23,366 nt of DNA from NCBI GenBank assembly GCA_002359085.1, contig DEQB01000018.1:2070-25435 (forward strand), read 5' to 3'. The position numbers and the translations under genes are program-made. The notes below the pieces were generated by a model, which saw only the letters and a program-made list of their open reading frames with translations, was not told the origin of the DNA and did not search any database. The stretch is from Erysipelothrix sp. UBA3377 (GTDB taxonomy: Bacteria > Bacillota_I > Bacilli_A > Erysipelotrichales > Erysipelotrichaceae). Shown here in pieces: positions 7,363 through 15,493 of this stretch (position 1 is its first letter; each line of letters begins with the position of its first letter).

Positions 7363-8070
7363 CTACTTTCGCAGTGTATAGAGGATAATACCACTCGCAA
7401 CACTCACATTTAAAGATTCAAAATGACGGGTCTCAATGAAGAGATTATCATCAGCCATACTCAAACTAAAATCACGCACGCCCTTACCTTCAGAACCCAT
7501 GATAATCCCAAGAGACTTTGAGGTATCGACTGTTTGTAGGGTCTTAGCACCCGCATTCACATCTGTCGCTAAGAGTGTAACACCCATTTCTTTTAACGCT
7601 ATATACGCTTCTTTTAAGTCCATACTCAATACGGGAATATGGAAGATGGCACCTTGGGTTGAACGCAGTGTTTTATCATTATAAGCATCTGCACTGTCCA
7701 ACGAAAGGATGACCGCATCAAACCCAAAGCTATGGGCCGTACGGATCATCGTTCCCACATTACCTGGGTCTTGAACCCCATCACAAATTAAGTAACGTGT
7801 ACCCTTTTCAAGTTTATGATTTGGTTTTCTAATATGCGCAAATACTTTTGATCCTGAAGATGTCATTGATAACTTTTCAGCAACCTTTTCGTCAATCAAA
7901 ACATCCGCTTCTTCTAAACCATAAGTTTTAATCACGAGGCCTTGTTTCATGGCTTCTTCGACCATGTGCCCCCCTTCAATTAAAACTTCCTGTGTCGCAT
8001 CACGATGTTTCTTTTGTTTGAGTTTATGTAAAGATTTTATGACTTCGTTTTGAGTAGAGGTGATTTTCAT
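7363..8070 (-). CDS. SpoU/TrmH-family RNA 2'-O-methyltransferase
   Basis: 235 residues. An N-terminal RNA-binding module (about 1-85, beginning KITSTQNEVIKSLHKLKQKK and containing VLIEGGHMVEEA) is followed by the SPOUT catalytic domain. Its three motifs are visible: DPGNVGTMIRTAHSFGF (motif 1), IIMGSEGKGV (motif 2) and LNVSVASGIILY (motif 3). These build the knotted S-adenosylmethionine site. The family methylates ribose 2'-O of rRNA or tRNA. This subgroup resembles the B. subtilis YsgA-type protein, and the exact target base is not assigned. Its ATG overlaps the ileS stop (ATGA), so it is translated from the ileS mRNA and comes under the T-box. Confidence 0.9.
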   Translation of the reverse strand: MKITSTQNEVIKSLHKLKQKKHRDATQEVLIEGGHMVEEAMKQGLVIKTYGLEEADVLIDEKVAEKLSMTSSGSKVFAHIRKPNHKLEKGTRYLICDGVQDPGNVGTMIRTAHSFGFDAVILSLDSADAYNDKTLRSTQGAIFHIPVLSMDLKEAYIALKEMGVTLLATDVNAGAKTLQTVDTSKSLGIIMGSEGKGVRDFSLSMADDNLFIETRHFESLNVSVASGIILYTLRK

Positions 8071-10787
8071 AGGGAATCCTTTAACACGTCACTACAACGA
8101 TCACAAAGACCCGCATCAGAAACTGTATCCACAATATTCCAGCAACGTGGACAGATATGGCCTTCGTTTTTCTCAACAGCCACTTCAAATCCCATCACTG
8201 TATCCAATGCTGTATCAACATGACTGACCTTAGATACAATCAACCACTGCGCAGTACGTGCACCCAAGTGCGCATCCACAATCGCTTTATCCGCATCATT
8301 TAAGTGTAATAAGACATGCGCCTCCAGTGATTTACCAATCACCTTATCAGCACGTTTTTCTTCCAATGCTTTAAATACAGCGTCACGCAGTTCAAACAAA
8401 CGTTTGAAATCATCCGCTTCTTTTTCACTTAAGAATGCGTCTTTATCTTCCACAAAACGATCCAAATGAATACTCTTATCTTGAGGTCTAAAGATATGGT
8501 TGAACTCTTCAGTAGTATGAACCAAAATCGGTGCGAGCAATCTGGAATACACCATCAAAGCTTCATACAACACCGTTTGAATCTCGCGACGTGATTGTGC
8601 ATCTTCTTTTTCAATATATAAAATATCTTTAGTGTAATCTAAATAATAAGCACTCATTAAGTTGGTTAAGTCGTTGGACACAAGGGTGGTAATCTTTTGG
8701 AAATCAAATTCATGATACGCCTTTTGTGCCACCTTATTGTGTTTATATACTTCATTTAAAACATAACGATTCAAGCTTGACATCTCTTTAACATCCACAT
8801 GGTCTTGAGCATAGTCAAAGTTGTCCAAGTTACCCGCCATAAATCTGAAGGTGTTACGGATTTTACGATACGTTTCTGAAACTTGTTTTAAAATACCTTC
8901 GGAGAAAGGCGCATCACTTTGGTAGTCAACACTAGCGACCCATAAACGTAGAATATCTGCACCCAATGTACTAAAAATTGCATTGGGACTCAAAGCATCC
9001 CCTTTTGATTTACTCATCTTCTCGCCATCTTCTTGCATCACAAATCCATGGGTTAATACGGATTTATAAGGCGCATAATCGTAGACACTGGTTGAGATAA
9101 TCAAAGAACTGTTAAACCAACCACGGTATTGATCACTACCTTCTAGATATAAGTCAACAGGGAGCGGTTGAGATTGACCTGCAGTATGGGATGAACCACT
9201 GTCAAACCAAACATCCATGATGTCTTTTTCTTTTTTAAAGATACCATTGGGACTTTGGGGATGGGTATATCCATTGGGTAGTAAATCTTTTACGTCCCAT
9301 TCAAACCAAATATTTGAACCGTGTTCTTTTACAAGCGCTACAATGTGATCAAATACTTCTTTTTCAATAATAGGATTGCCATCTTCTGTATAAATAATTG
9401 GAATGGGCACACCCCATGCACGTTGACGGGAAATGGTCCAATCACCACGATCTGCGATCATGTTGTACATTCTTTGTTTACCCCATCCAGGAATCCAGTT
9501 TACTTCATTTTCAACAATATCCAATACACGTTCACGCACCTGATAGATGGACGCAAACCATTGGGTTGTTGCACGATAAATGATGGGTTTCTTGGTACGC
9601 CAATCATGCGCATAGGAGTGAGTAATCCAAGCTTGTTTTAATAAAGAACCATTTTCATGAAGTGCCATCGCAACTTCTTTATTGGCTTTCTCAAAGAACA
9701 TGCCAGAAAATTGACCCGTTACTTCTTTTAAATGCCCTTGATCATCAACCGGTTCAATGGGTTTGATACCATATTTTTTACACACTTCAAAGTCTTCAAT
9801 CCCATGGTCAGGAGCCGTATGAACACATCCCGTTCCTGCTTCATCTGTAACGTGATCTCCCAATAGAATGGGTGATAAGCGGTCATATAAAGGATGTTGG
9901 GTGGTAATCCCTTCCAAATCCTGTCCTTTAAATGTTTTCAGTACATTTACATTTTCTAATTCTAATGCTTTTAAAACACCTTCCATCAAAACTTTAGACA
10001 TGATGAGGTTTCCTTTTTCAGTTTCAACCAAGACATAATCCATCTCAGCATTCACACTGATCGCCAAGTTTCCAGGAATGGTCCAAGGTGTGGTGGTCCA
10101 AATTACAAAATAGTCATCTTGAGACAAGACACCTTTACCATCTACGACTTGAAAACGTACATAGATTTGAGGGTCTTTTCGATCTTTATATTCAACTTCT
10201 GCTTCAGCCAGTGCACTTTCACTGGAAGGTGACCAGATAACTGGACGAAGTCCTTTATAAATCATGCCTTTTAAAGCCATTTTTGAGAAGATCTCAAGTT
10301 GTGCTGCTTCGTAGTCTTTATTCAATGTAAGATATGGATTCGCATAGTCCGCTACTGTTCCCAAGGCTTTAAAGTCTTTGGTTTGAAGTGCGACTTGTTT
10401 GCGCGCATAGGCTTCACATAGTTTTCTAAATTCCGCAACACTCATTGATTTACGATCCACCCCTTGTTTTTGGATTTCAACCTCAATGGGTAAACCATGG
10501 GTATCCCAACCAGGGCGATAGGCTGTTTTATAGCCTGCCATAAATTTTGAACGCACGATAAAGTCTTTCAATGACTTATTAAGAGCATGACCAATATGAA
10601 TGTTCCCATTCGCATAAGGAGGGCCATCATGAAATGAGAAGACAGGACTGTCCTCTCTGGCTTTCATCATTTCCCCATACAGGTCCATTTTATCCCAGTC
10701 TTCTTGAATCCCTGATTCTTTTTTATTTAAATTACCGCGCATCTCAAATTCTGTTTTTGGTAGATGCAGTGTGTTTTTATAGTCCAT
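8067..10787 (-). CDS. ileS: Isoleucyl-tRNA synthetase
   Basis: Class I aminoacyl-tRNA synthetase charging tRNA-Ile in the cytoplasm. At 906 residues it has normal bacterial length. The HIGH motif is HIGH at 64-67 (in PPYANGNIHIGHALNK) and KMSKS is at 590-594. The editing (CP1) domain lies between them and includes a WTTTPWTIPGN stretch and a GTGCVHTAPDHG stretch. The C-terminus carries the zinc-binding cysteines C879, C882, C895 and C898. This domain set is that of the mupirocin-sensitive bacterial type, although sensitivity cannot be concluded. TAGGAGGAA precedes the ATG. Expression is controlled by the T-box leader upstream. The stop overlaps the methyltransferase start by 4 bases. Confidence 0.97.
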   Translation of the reverse strand: MDYKNTLHLPKTEFEMRGNLNKKESGIQEDWDKMDLYGEMMKAREDSPVFSFHDGPPYANGNIHIGHALNKSLKDFIVRSKFMAGYKTAYRPGWDTHGLPIEVEIQKQGVDRKSMSVAEFRKLCEAYARKQVALQTKDFKALGTVADYANPYLTLNKDYEAAQLEIFSKMALKGMIYKGLRPVIWSPSSESALAEAEVEYKDRKDPQIYVRFQVVDGKGVLSQDDYFVIWTTTPWTIPGNLAISVNAEMDYVLVETEKGNLIMSKVLMEGVLKALELENVNVLKTFKGQDLEGITTQHPLYDRLSPILLGDHVTDEAGTGCVHTAPDHGIEDFEVCKKYGIKPIEPVDDQGHLKEVTGQFSGMFFEKANKEVAMALHENGSLLKQAWITHSYAHDWRTKKPIIYRATTQWFASIYQVRERVLDIVENEVNWIPGWGKQRMYNMIADRGDWTISRQRAWGVPIPIIYTEDGNPIIEKEVFDHIVALVKEHGSNIWFEWDVKDLLPNGYTHPQSPNGIFKKEKDIMDVWFDSGSSHTAGQSQPLPVDLYLEGSDQYRGWFNSSLIISTSVYDYAPYKSVLTHGFVMQEDGEKMSKSKGDALSPNAIFSTLGADILRLWVASVDYQSDAPFSEGILKQVSETYRKIRNTFRFMAGNLDNFDYAQDHVDVKEMSSLNRYVLNEVYKHNKVAQKAYHEFDFQKITTLVSNDLTNLMSAYYLDYTKDILYIEKEDAQSRREIQTVLYEALMVYSRLLAPILVHTTEEFNHIFRPQDKSIHLDRFVEDKDAFLSEKEADDFKRLFELRDAVFKALEEKRADKVIGKSLEAHVLLHLNDADKAIVDAHLGARTAQWLIVSKVSHVDTALDTVMGFEVAVEKNEGHICPRCWNIVDTVSDAGLCDRCSDVLKDSL

Positions 10788-10802
10788 CTCTATTCCTCCT
10801 AA

Positions 10803-10835
10803 ATAATAAAAAGCGCCCTAACATAGGACGCTTTT
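10803..10835 (-). terminator. Intrinsic terminator of the ileS T-box leader
   Basis: AAAAGCGTCC pairs with GGGCGCTTTT (10809-10835) across a seven-base loop, one pair being G-U, followed by a T-rich tract. Its 5' arm follows the T-box sequence directly, as required for a terminator/antiterminator switch. Confidence 0.9.
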
Positions 10836-10996
10836 GCGTGGTACCACCTAAATTCATGATGAAATTCATCATGCACTTGATAAATCTATAACGCGATTCA
10901 TACGGTACTTCTACTATAAATTCAAAGTACAGACTCCTACGTGATATCAATACGCAACACTTCTTTGGTTCCACCAACCCCAAAGTCTCTATAAAG
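10803..10996 (-). promoter_or_regulatory. T-box riboswitch controlling ileS
   Basis: Uncharged tRNA-Ile should bind this leader and favour an antiterminator, allowing ileS transcription. The core TAGGTGGTACCACGC (T-box consensus AGGGTGGNACCGCG) lies at 10836-10850, right before the terminator. The variable position after TGG is T, which pairs with an A discriminator base as in tRNA-Ile. A 7-bp hairpin (10856-10872) precedes it as stem III. Upstream, CTTTGG/CCAAAG encloses GGTTGGTGGAA, the usual distal stem I element, with AGAGA just before it. A candidate specifier ATC is at 10943-10945 in GATATC, but I could not fold stem I with confidence. The 5' limit may reach into the preceding gene. Confidence 0.88.
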
Positions 10997-11464
10997 TTAT
11001 TTACGTTTTGACGTGTCGTAATCTTCGTCCAATAATTTTTGATCCGGAGCTTCAGGAAGGTCTAAGCCCTCCAATATGGCTTCCATCTTTTTGAGTTTAA
11101 CACCCAACTTACCCTTCAATTCATGGGATTCATTGGAGATTCTCGAAATCTCAACCAAAACTTCTCTGGCAGAGCTCAAGGCTTCACGAATGATAATATC
11201 AGCATTCGTATGCGCTGTGTTTATTATATCATTTGCATCTCTGGTTGCAAGCCTGGATACTTCACCACTGGCTTGTTCCCGTTTTCCCATGTCTTGTAGT
11301 AATAAATCATAACGACGCTTGGAGTGATCCAATTCACTGATCATGGTCTCCAATTGTCTTTTTAATACTTCATTGCGATTAATCAAAGCTGCAATATCAG
11401 TTTCCAGCTTTTGACGATTTGATTCACTTTCCAAAAGTTCTTGTTTGAGTTTTTTATTGAACAT
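10997..11464 (-). CDS. DivIVA-like coiled-coil protein
   Basis: 155 residues, almost wholly helical and charged. Two coiled-coil stretches are seen (about 3-60 and 70-130). The second, with Ala/Ile-rich heptads around ANDIINTAHTNADIIIREALSSA, resembles the DivIVA C-terminal coil. The canonical DivIVA N-terminal membrane-binding motif (LTPxDI...F..GY) is absent. The name therefore rests mainly on position: it lies directly after sepF and before ileS, where divIVA sits in many Firmicutes. It overlaps the sepF stop by one base (TAATG). A role in division-site or pole organisation is inference. It could instead be an unrelated coiled-coil partner. Confidence 0.65.
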   Translation of the reverse strand: MFNKKLKQELLESESNRQKLETDIAALINRNEVLKRQLETMISELDHSKRRYDLLLQDMGKREQASGEVSRLATRDANDIINTAHTNADIIIREALSSAREVLVEISRISNESHELKGKLGVKLKKMEAILEGLDLPEAPDQKLLDEDYDTSKRK

Positions 11465-11883
11465 TAATCTTCAAAATCTTCAATACTCATACTAATTTCA
11501 CCTTCAACAGAAATTGATTTCGGTGTACAGAGTATGACATCATGTCCAATTTTTTGGATGCTACCATCCAGCGCAAAGACTACGCCTGTTAAAAAGTCAA
11601 TGGTACGTTGCGCGTAATCACGTTGTAGACGGTGTAGATTCACAACCGCTGCACGTTTTTGTTTCAAGTATTTACCCACTTCTTCTGACTCTTCAAAACT
11701 TCTGGGTTCAAAAAGAACCATTTGTGTATCACTTGGAATATTCATACGGCCACTCCCCTTTGCACTTTCATAATCACTAATACTCTCAACATGTTCAAGC
11801 TCTAATTCTTCTGGATCGAATTCAATATAATCACTATCGTCAATCGGATTTAAAATATTTTTTAATTTCTCTTTAAAACTCAT
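11464..11883 (-). CDS. sepF: Cell division protein SepF
   Basis: Membrane anchor of the FtsZ ring. With the ATG at 11881-11883 it has 139 residues. The upstream ATG at 11895 is part of the TGGAGG ribosome binding site, so the shorter start is preferred. The N-terminus is a short amphipathic stretch (MSFKEKLKNILNP), fitting SepF's lipid-binding helix. It is followed by an acidic linker and then the SepF domain (about 55-135) with VVNLHRLQRDYAQRTIDFLTGVVFALDGSIQKIGHDVILCTP, split here as VVNLHRL, RTIDFLTG and DGSIQKIG. The gene has an extended -10 upstream and is directly coupled to the coiled-coil gene. The ylmG and ylmH genes usually found here are missing. Confidence 0.92.
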   Translation of the reverse strand: MSFKEKLKNILNPIDDSDYIEFDPEELELEHVESISDYESAKGSGRMNIPSDTQMVLFEPRSFEESEEVGKYLKQKRAAVVNLHRLQRDYAQRTIDFLTGVVFALDGSIQKIGHDVILCTPKSISVEGEISMSIEDFED

Positions 11884-11912
11884 ATGTGCCTCCATTTAAA
11901 TAATGCGCTTTG

Positions 11913-11921
11913 ATTATATCA
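11913..11921 (-). promoter_or_regulatory. Extended -10 promoter of sepF
   Basis: TGATATAAT on the minus strand, 29 bases before the sepF ATG, in the gap after hpf. No good -35. No hairpin terminator is visible between hpf and this box, so hpf transcripts may also read into sepF. Confidence 0.55.
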
Positions 11922-11938
11922 TAATTTTTAACGCGTTA

Positions 11939-12472
11939 CTATTTCTCAACTTCCAATAATCCATAATCACCGTCTAAACGTTTATAGACGACCGCAACCT
12001 CATTGGTTTCATCATCCGTATAGATGAAGAATGTATGTCCCAATAACTCCATACTCAAGATTGCATCATTAAGATCCATTTTTTCTGCAAACACGGTCTT
12101 GGTTCTTACCAGTTTGGATTCTTCTTCTGGTTTGGCGTCCTCAATCATATTAAGGAATGTTTCTGTTAAGCTCTCACGATTTCTCTTAGACAACTTAGTT
12201 TTTTGACGACGAATTTGGTCTTCCAGTTTATCCACTGACAAATCAAGGGCAGCATAGAAGTCTTGATGTTCCACTTCTGCTCTTAAGATTCCAAATTTCG
12301 TATGGATGGTAATTTCAACCTTAATGTCATTGGATTGTACACCCACCACCACATTGGCTCTAAATGAATCATCCAATTCAAAATACTTATCCATAAAGGA
12401 AAGTTTGTCTTCTACTCTATTACGCATTGCATCTGTAATTTCTACATTTTTACCATGAATATAAATTAACAT
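11939..12472 (-). CDS. hpf: Ribosome hibernation promoting factor, long form
   Basis: 177 residues, the long HPF type that dimerises 70S ribosomes into 100S particles in stationary phase. The N-terminal domain (about 1-98) has the beta-alpha-beta-beta-beta-alpha pattern of HPF/YfiA, beginning IYIHGKNVEITDAMRNRVEDKL and including the DFYAALDLSVDKLEDQIRRQKTK helix (parts LDLSVDKLEDQIRR). A charged linker (about 100-122) leads to a C-terminal dimerisation domain (about 123-177) with VRTKTVFAEKMDLNDAI and GHTFFIYTDDETNEVAVVYK. GGAGG precedes the ATG. It lies 20 bases downstream of the phospholipase-like gene with no terminator between. Confidence 0.95.
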   Translation of the reverse strand: MLIYIHGKNVEITDAMRNRVEDKLSFMDKYFELDDSFRANVVVGVQSNDIKVEITIHTKFGILRAEVEHQDFYAALDLSVDKLEDQIRRQKTKLSKRNRESLTETFLNMIEDAKPEEESKLVRTKTVFAEKMDLNDAILSMELLGHTFFIYTDDETNEVAVVYKRLDGDYGLLEVEK

Positions 12473-12492
12473 AATTTTCGCCTCCGTTTTTT

Positions 12493-13470
12493 TTATTTCT
12501 TTAAATAAATACTGTCGAAGTATCGCATCGCGATCCCTTCTTCACGACCCGAGTCATAACACTTCCCTTGAAGATAATCATCAAAGATTTCTCTTTCACC
12601 ATCTAGAAAATCATTCAAGACAGAAACGCCTTCTATACCCAGTTCTATGGATTCATTATATAAATCAACAAAACTCTGCGTAGAAGTATCTTCATAATCG
12701 GTTGGATTACGCCACAGCTCATGTTTCAAATTCAATACATCGTACTTGGCATCAATATTAGACGAAACCACATGGCTTGAAAATGCCCACGGTTTCTTTG
12801 TTGCTTTCTCATATCCTTGAATCAGTTGTAGTTTCACATTGTGAGGATCATATAAGAATGTCAACACGTTTTTAAAGGATGTGATGGCAGATTCAATCAC
12901 TGCTTGATCATCAATAATCCCAAATACACGTTGCAATATTCTCTGATAGAATGACGCAATCACACGTCTTTCCTCTTCACTCACGTCCACAAACTTTTTA
13001 ACATTGATATCACTGAGCTTATGGCGTTTCACATACATAACCATTAAGGAATCCACCATCGACTCATAACGATAATGATCATAACGTGTAATGCCTTTGA
13101 GCTCTCCACTTCTGTGAAAGACAAATGGATGTGCCAAACTATCCAACGACCAATGTTGTAAATGGCCTGCTAAATAGGATATAAGAATTTCCTGACGTAC
13201 AGGATCTTTAATTCTTTGAATAAAATCACCCGCTACGTTATAAAATTCATTGATATTTGAACGATGCACTGCATGTCCATAATCAGAAACCTTTTGGTTC
13301 AGGCTCTGATCCTGCCATGGGAAAACGTTGTAATAAAAAAGAATATCAGGCCCATTGCTTCCCAGTAAATACGCCCTGGGAAACTTTTGGATTGCTGACT
13401 TCACTCGAGAACTCTCCAATTGATTATATACATCGAGTGCCATTAACCCATGTGTTACTACATTTGGCAT
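12493..13470 (-). CDS. Zinc-dependent phospholipase C-family protein
   Basis: 325 residues from the ATG at 13468-13470, which has GGGAGG eight bases upstream. A GTG at 13479 would be inside that binding site. It shows the features of the Zn-dependent PLC/S1-P1-like fold seen in many Firmicutes: an early His (MPNVVTHGLMA), GSNGPDILFY, and a helix with AGHLQHWSLDSLAHPFV whose His and Asp residues are likely metal ligands. Another HYRYE-type segment with His/Asp follows. There is no signal peptide, so this member is probably cytoplasmic, unlike secreted alpha-toxin-type enzymes. True substrate unknown. It shares a transcript with hpf and lies downstream of ald. Confidence 0.75.
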   Translation of the reverse strand: MPNVVTHGLMALDVYNQLESSRVKSAIQKFPRAYLLGSNGPDILFYYNVFPWQDQSLNQKVSDYGHAVHRSNINEFYNVAGDFIQRIKDPVRQEILISYLAGHLQHWSLDSLAHPFVFHRSGELKGITRYDHYRYESMVDSLMVMYVKRHKLSDINVKKFVDVSEEERRVIASFYQRILQRVFGIIDDQAVIESAITSFKNVLTFLYDPHNVKLQLIQGYEKATKKPWAFSSHVVSSNIDAKYDVLNLKHELWRNPTDYEDTSTQSFVDLYNESIELGIEGVSVLNDFLDGEREIFDDYLQGKCYDSGREEGIAMRYFDSIYLKK

Positions 13471-13495
13471 GATGGCCACCTCCCTTGTTGTTTAC

Positions 13496-13504
13496 ATTGT
13501 AACA
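13496..13504 (-). promoter_or_regulatory. Extended -10 promoter for the phospholipase-like gene and hpf
   Basis: TGTTACAAT on the minus strand, 25 bases before the preferred ATG and after the ald stop. No hairpin terminator is visible behind ald. It would allow hpf expression independent of ald. Confidence 0.45.
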
Positions 13505-13524
13505 ATTTCTATACAAGATTGCAT

Positions 13525-14637
13525 CTATTTTGGTTCAATTTCATAAGGCTTACACACTTTATTTAAAGCTTCCGCCACCCTTGGATGCGTAATTTGCCCT
13601 TTATAGACATTCAAACCAGCATATAATCCACCATTTGTAGCCAAAGCTTCATCCAAACCAAGGGATGCCAACATCAAGCCATAGGGCAAAGTCGCATTAC
13701 TCAAAGCTTGAGTGGCTGTCATCGGTACAGCCCCAGGCATATTACCCACACAATAGTGTACAATACCATCTTCAATAAAGATTGGATTTTCATGCGTCGT
13801 CACACGACTACTCTCCGCAAAACCACCTTGGTCAATCGCCACATCCACAATTACTGTCCCTGGTTCCATCATTTTTAAATGTTCTTTACGAATTAACTTG
13901 GGGGTTTTAGCACCAGGAATTAAAACGGAACCCACAATCAAGTCCGCATTCTTAATCTCACGCTCAATACTCATCGCATCACTGAACACCGTTTGAATTT
14001 GACCATTGAATACATCACTGAAGTAATCAAGACGCGACAAATCATTCCCAATAACCGTCACGTTTGCGCCCATTCCCAAAGCAGTTTTACAGGCATTCAT
14101 GCCCACTGTACCACTCCCAATGATCACAACCTTACCACCGCGTACTCCCGGTACACCAGACAATAAGATGCCTTTGCCACCATACGTCTTTTCTAAATAC
14201 TTAGAGCCTTCTTGAATCGCCAAACGACCCGCAACTTCACTCATCGGTTTTAAAAGTGGCAATCGACCAAACTGATCTTCCACCGTTTCAAACGCAAGCG
14301 CACTCACGCCTTTATCCATTAACACCGTCGCCAACTCAGGATGGCTTGCGAGATGTAGATAACAAAACAACATTTGACCTTCTCTTAAATAATCATATTC
14401 AGAAACTTGCGGTTCTTTAACTTTTATAATTAAATCACTATACTCCCAAACAGTCGCTTGATCCACGATATGTGCCCCAACTGCTTCATACATCGCATCG
14501 GTAAAGCCACTGCCCACTCCCGCATCTTTTTCAACATATACTTCATGTCCCTTTTGAATATATTCGTATACATGATTGGGAATCAATCCCACACGATTCT
14601 CAAAAGACGTTTGTTCTTTTACGGTTCCTATTTTCAT
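13525..14637 (-). CDS. ald: Alanine dehydrogenase
   Basis: NAD-dependent reversible deamination of L-alanine to pyruvate and ammonia, cytoplasmic and usually hexameric. 370 residues, standard length. Substrate and catalytic residues occupy their canonical positions: R15, K74 and H95. The nucleotide-binding motif is GSGTVGMNACKTALGMGA (about 172-189) and the late catalytic Asp lies in VDVAIDQGG. C-terminal HYCVGNMPGAVPMTATQALSNATLPY is fully family-like (GNMPGAVPMT shown). The start overlaps the HAD stop by one base (TGATG) with AAAGGAAG seven bases upstream, so the two genes are coupled. Confidence 0.96.
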   Translation of the reverse strand: MKIGTVKEQTSFENRVGLIPNHVYEYIQKGHEVYVEKDAGVGSGFTDAMYEAVGAHIVDQATVWEYSDLIIKVKEPQVSEYDYLREGQMLFCYLHLASHPELATVLMDKGVSALAFETVEDQFGRLPLLKPMSEVAGRLAIQEGSKYLEKTYGGKGILLSGVPGVRGGKVVIIGSGTVGMNACKTALGMGANVTVIGNDLSRLDYFSDVFNGQIQTVFSDAMSIEREIKNADLIVGSVLIPGAKTPKLIRKEHLKMMEPGTVIVDVAIDQGGFAESSRVTTHENPIFIEDGIVHYCVGNMPGAVPMTATQALSNATLPYGLMLASLGLDEALATNGGLYAGLNVYKGQITHPRVAEALNKVCKPYEIEPK

Positions 14638-15344
14638 CAGAGTACTTCCTTTACTTTATCTAAAAACTCTAAACGTGAGCCTTTCCATTCAACATGATTT
14701 TCGTACTTACCTTCAATCAAATAATCGGTTAAAAGCCAAGCATGCATCCCCATTTCACGGACCACCGCATCTTCATAGGCATCATTACCTACCATCAAAC
14801 AATGTTCCACCTTTAAACCCGTATGGTCCAGGACTTCTTGATAATAGTCTGGATTGGGTTTACAACGTGTATGAAGTGTATAATTTGAGATAAATTCAAA
14901 GTCTTTTGGATCAAGACCCGAAAACTCCAAACGTTTTAAGACGGCATTTTCTGGAAACATGGGATTGGTTGCGACAACCAGACGATACCCTTTTTCTTTT
15001 AATAAAGAGACGGCTTCAACCATAACACTGTTGTCTCCTACTCCCTGCTTCAACACCTCAAACTCACGATCATAGAATTCATAAAACAAAGGTTCCAATT
15101 CATCCACCAAATCATTGCCCAATCGCTTTTTAAAGTTCTCAAAAAACACCATTTCATTGGTCTTATCGCCAACATCTTGCAACATCACACCCAACGAAGC
15201 CCACAGTGCTTCGTGTAAGGTTTCAGGTGCCACATAATCCTTCAATTTACGTCCCAATTCGGGAATATATAAATTGAGAAAGGTTTCATTACTCATGGGC
15301 ATCAGTGTGCCATCTAGATCAAATAAAATTGCTTCATATTTCAT
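14637..15344 (-). CDS. HAD-superfamily hydrolase
   Basis: 235 residues. HAD motifs I to IV are present: the nucleophile DLDGT (9-13), motif II Thr in VVATNP, motif III Lys in CKPNPDYY, and the acidic pair in MVGNDAYED. An alpha-helical C1 cap lies between motifs I and II, so small phosphorylated metabolites are the likely substrates (phosphoglycolate phosphatase-like or nucleotidase-like). The specific substrate cannot be assigned. It is translationally coupled to ald, but I know of no established reaction linking them. AGAGGTG precedes the ATG, and an extended -10 lies upstream. Confidence 0.88.
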   Translation of the reverse strand: MKYEAILFDLDGTLMPMSNETFLNLYIPELGRKLKDYVAPETLHEALWASLGVMLQDVGDKTNEMVFFENFKKRLGNDLVDELEPLFYEFYDREFEVLKQGVGDNSVMVEAVSLLKEKGYRLVVATNPMFPENAVLKRLEFSGLDPKDFEFISNYTLHTRCKPNPDYYQEVLDHTGLKVEHCLMVGNDAYEDAVVREMGMHAWLLTDYLIEGKYENHVEWKGSRLEFLDKVKEVL

Positions 15345-15372
15345 ACAACACCTCTTTTTGAATATTTAATTT

Positions 15373-15381
15373 ATTATAACA
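15373..15381 (-). promoter_or_regulatory. Extended -10 promoter of the HAD-ald transcript
   Basis: TGTTATAAT on the minus strand, 29 bases before the HAD start. No strong -35 at the right distance. It lies back to back with the plus-strand mgtA promoter. Confidence 0.6.
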
Positions 15382-15435
15382 TACTTAAATCACAAATATA
15401 TAGTAAGTGGAATATTAAAAACGTGTTTGAATCAA

Positions 15436-15464
15436 TTGCACTACTTGACTTTAATTGTTACAAT
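15436..15464 (+). promoter_or_regulatory. Promoter of the mgtA leader
   Basis: TTGCAC, 17-base spacer, TACAAT, with TG one base upstream of the -10 (TGTTACAAT). Transcription should begin near 15471, giving a 5' leader of about 150 bases that contains a short ORF. Confidence 0.7.
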
Positions 15465-15493
15465 TGAAATATCGAAAGGACGGTGGTAAACCT

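Noticed and set aside
10777..10983. 68-codon minus frame in front of ileS
   Set aside because: It lies within the T-box leader and its terminator, has no ribosome binding site, and has no protein-like composition.
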